Shown piece by piece: positions 5,966 to 7,019 of a DNA stretch of 7,019 nt. A program made the position numbers and the translations under genes. Origin of the DNA: Candidatus Dormiibacterota bacterium (GTDB lineage Bacteria; Chloroflexota; Dormibacteria; Aeolococcales; Aeolococcaceae); contig PMYJ01000069.1 in assembly GCA_003170875.1 (NCBI GenBank), positions 8,607 to 15,625 of the forward strand. The letters are read 5' to 3'. The notes under the pieces were generated by a model. It was not told the origin of the DNA. It did not search any database and saw only the letters and a list, made by a program, of their open reading frames with translations. Position 1 is the first letter of the stretch. The number at the start of each line of letters is the position of its first letter.

Positions 5966-6376
5966 TCAGGAGGGGCTGGTCACCGGCAGGCCATACCAGC
6001 GGGCCGCGTCCGCCAGCCGCTCGTCGTAGGTCACGAACGCCGTGAGGCGAGGCCCGAGGGAGCGGGCGGTCGCGAGGTGGAGGGAGTCGAGAGAACGCAG
6101 CTCGGGGGGACGGAGTATCCCCGCCTCGTCACCGAGCGTGGCATCGGCGGGGATGAGGCTGATCCCGTCGAGCAGGGCCCGGACCAGCGCCATGCGGGGC
6201 AGGGAGAGCCCGGCGCGCGTCGCTGCCCGCAGCGCCTCGGTGCGCAGCAGCAGCGCCGACACCCGGCGGGGGCGTGGGGCCAGGAAGCGCTGGAGCGCCA
6301 GGGCCCCGGGGTCGGGGACGAACAGCCGGACAAACGCCGAGCTGTCGAGATAGACGAGGTCAGACTTCCCCGGCAC
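5966..6376 (-). CDS. vapC: VapC-like PIN-domain toxin (ribonuclease)
   Basis: This 136-residue PIN-domain protein begins MPGKSDLVYLDSSAFVRLFV. The four conserved acidic residues that bind the metal in PIN nucleases are visible: D11 in YLDSSAFVRLF, E47 in RTEALRA, D97 in SLDSLHLATA and D118 in TYDERLADAA. The length and the C-terminal 'a..l....gl.v..p' fit VapC toxins, magnesium-dependent endoribonucleases that act on tRNA or rRNA; the target cannot be inferred. GTG 6376 overlaps the antitoxin gene by 17 bases, with GGAG a few bases upstream, so the pair is translationally coupled. All catalytic residues are present, so this toxin looks active, unlike its RelE/ParE neighbour. The next minus-strand gene starts 53 bases after its stop. 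Confidence 0.92.
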   Translation of the reverse strand: MPGKSDLVYLDSSAFVRLFVPDPGALALQRFLAPRPRRVSALLLRTEALRAATRAGLSLPRMALVRALLDGISLIPADATLGDEAGILRPPELRSLDSLHLATARSLGPRLTAFVTYDERLADAARWYGLPVTSPS

Positions 6377-6665
6377 GGAGCTCCATCAGCGCATCGAAGG
6401 GCGAGCGCTCGCCCGGCGCAAGACGTGCCGGCGGGCTCTCGTAGAGCACCTGGATGAGGTCGCGCCGCGCCGGGATGATCCGCCCCTCCTCGACCATCTG
6501 GTCCCACCACCCCTCGTCGTCTCGGAGGGGCACGATCCGGGCGACCGGCCGGCCCCGGTCGGTGATGGTGATGACCTCACCGGCCGCCACTCGCCGGACT
6601 ACGGCGCTTGCCTGTGCCTTCAGCTCTCGGATGCCGACCTCGTCGGGGGTGCCCCTCTTCGCCAT
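6360..6665 (-). CDS. vapB: Phd/YefM-type antitoxin, partner of VapC (VapB role)
   Basis: This 101-residue protein begins MAKRGTPDEVGIRELKAQAS. The segment GIRELKAQASAVVRRVAAGE (11-30) followed by VITITDRGRPVARIVPL (31-47) is the classic Phd/YefM N-terminal DNA-binding and dimerisation fold. The C-terminal half, with WWDQMVEEGRII and a final SPFDALMELRAGE, is the part expected to bind the PIN toxin. The frame is open to an upstream start at 6728, but those extra 21 residues (MAGGPFDVVPCG...) carry no family similarity and overlap repeats, so ATG 6665 is preferred. No strong Shine-Dalgarno is seen; a TATCTT box nine bases before the ATG (6680-6675) would give a nearly leaderless transcript. It is expected to autorepress with VapC. 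Confidence 0.9.
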   Translation of the reverse strand: MAKRGTPDEVGIRELKAQASAVVRRVAAGEVITITDRGRPVARIVPLRDDEGWWDQMVEEGRIIPARRDLIQVLYESPPARLAPGERSPFDALMELRAGEV

Positions 6666-6666
6666 A

Positions 6667-6707
6667 GGGACCACAAGATACCACCAGATGGGACCACAGG
6701 GGACTAC
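6667..6707. repeat. Direct repeats GGGACCACA upstream of the vapB-like gene, candidate operator
   Basis: GGGACCACA occurs at 6667-6675 and again at 6690-6698, a 23-base period. A degenerate third copy GGGACTAC lies at 6700-6707. They fall between the antitoxin start and a minus-strand TTGACG (6712-6707) that could be a -35 element with a weak ATCTGG -10 at 17-base spacing (6689-6684). Such spacing suggests binding sites for the Phd-type antitoxin or its toxin complex, by analogy with other autoregulated cassettes. No protein-DNA evidence is available. Confidence 0.4.
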
Positions 6708-6759
6708 GTCAAACGGACCCCCTGCCATCGCATACCGGAAAGCGCGCCGTCCCCTCTGC

Positions 6760-6771
6760 TACCGTCGGGTC
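6760..6771 (+). promoter_or_regulatory. TANNNT -10 box for a leaderless MDR dehydrogenase transcript
   Basis: TACCGT (6760-6765), preceded by TGC as in an extended -10, lies six bases before GTG 6772. This is the spacing at which transcription would begin at or next to the start codon. There is no purine-rich Shine-Dalgarno before the GTG, and no recognisable -35. Leaderless mRNAs with this arrangement are common in high-GC bacteria. Confidence 0.4.
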
Positions 6772-7019
6772 GTGCGCGCCGTCTACGCCGCTCGCTTCGG
6801 GGGGGACGACCCCCTCTCCAACCTGGCGATCGGCGATCGGCCGGACCCCCGTCCGCGCCCCGGCTGGGCGCTGGTTCGCGTGACCGCGGCCTCGCTCAAC
6901 CATCACGACCTCTGGACCCTCCGCGGCGTGTCGTCTCAGCCCCTCAACGCGCCCCAGATCCTCGGCTGTGACGCCGCCGGACGGGTGGAGGAGCTGGGGG
7001 AGGGCACCGGCGGAGCTCC
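6772..7019 (+). CDS. MDR-superfamily zinc-binding/quinone oxidoreductase-like dehydrogenase (N-terminal part)
   Basis: 82 codons are present, and the gene runs off the right edge. The translation begins MRAVYAARFGGDDPLSNLAI and contains ALVRVTAASLNHHDLWTLRG (33-52) and ILGCDAAGRVEELGEG (63-78). These are landmarks of the GroES-like N-terminal domain of medium-chain dehydrogenases: 'V.v.aaslN..D.....G' and 'P.i.G.D.aG.V...G'. The SLNHHDLWTLRG variant is typical of a group annotated as zinc-binding dehydrogenases or NADPH:quinone reductases. The cofactor and catalytic-zinc regions lie beyond the window, so the substrate is unknown. GTG 6772 is chosen because MRAV is the usual start and because of the TANNNT box. 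It is divergent from the vapB-like gene, with 106 bases between start codons. Confidence 0.85.
   Translation, partial: MRAVYAARFGGDDPLSNLAIGDRPDPRPRPGWALVRVTAASLNHHDLWTLRGVSSQPLNAPQILGCDAAGRVEELGEGTGGA

Noticed and set aside
6666..6728. Upstream start of the vapB-like gene at 6728
   Set aside because: The added residues are not Phd-like and would cover the candidate operator repeats. MAKRGTPDEV at 6665 is the natural start.

Overview
This is a strongly GC-rich bacterial window. Its start codons are mostly GTG or ATG, and its reading frames are packed tightly and often overlap. The first 4.4 kb is the distal part of a division and cell-wall (dcw) cluster on the plus strand: the 3' end of murG, a Mur ligase in the murC position, murB, ddl and ftsQ. 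Every junction overlaps by 1 to 11 bases, so the set reads as one translationally coupled operon for lipid II precursor synthesis plus one divisome protein. The order murG-murC-murB-ddl-ftsQ with no ftsA or ftsZ afterwards, the high GC and the Mpl-like ligase suggest a high-GC lineage such as Chloroflexota, Dormibacterota or a deep actinobacterial relative. This placement is an inference; nothing in the window fixes the phylum.

The operon ends at 4407. A short hairpin separates it from a convergent minus-strand block running from 6665 down to 4449. In transcription order the block holds a Phd/YefM-type antitoxin and a PIN-domain VapC toxin (overlapping genes), then a ribbon-helix-helix antitoxin followed by a RelE/ParE-family toxin whose frame is broken by one extra base, and then metF (methylenetetrahydrofolate reductase), which starts only 26 bases after the broken toxin. 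The two toxin-antitoxin cassettes form an accessory island placed directly upstream of a housekeeping gene. An imperfect dyad lies in front of the second cassette and short direct repeats lie in front of the first; both are operator candidates.

The last 248 bases hold the start of a plus-strand MDR-superfamily (zinc-binding/quinone oxidoreductase-like) dehydrogenase, divergent from the vapB-like gene. It has no visible Shine-Dalgarno sequence, but a TANNNT box sits six bases before its GTG, so it may be leaderless.

The points most worth a second look are the murC-position ligase, whose N-terminal and central motifs look like Mpl while its C-terminal domain looks like MurC, and the RelE/ParE toxin, which becomes intact if one G is removed from a GGG run. 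I saw no RNA genes, CRISPR array or insertion sequence. No stretch longer than about 110 bases lacks a gene.
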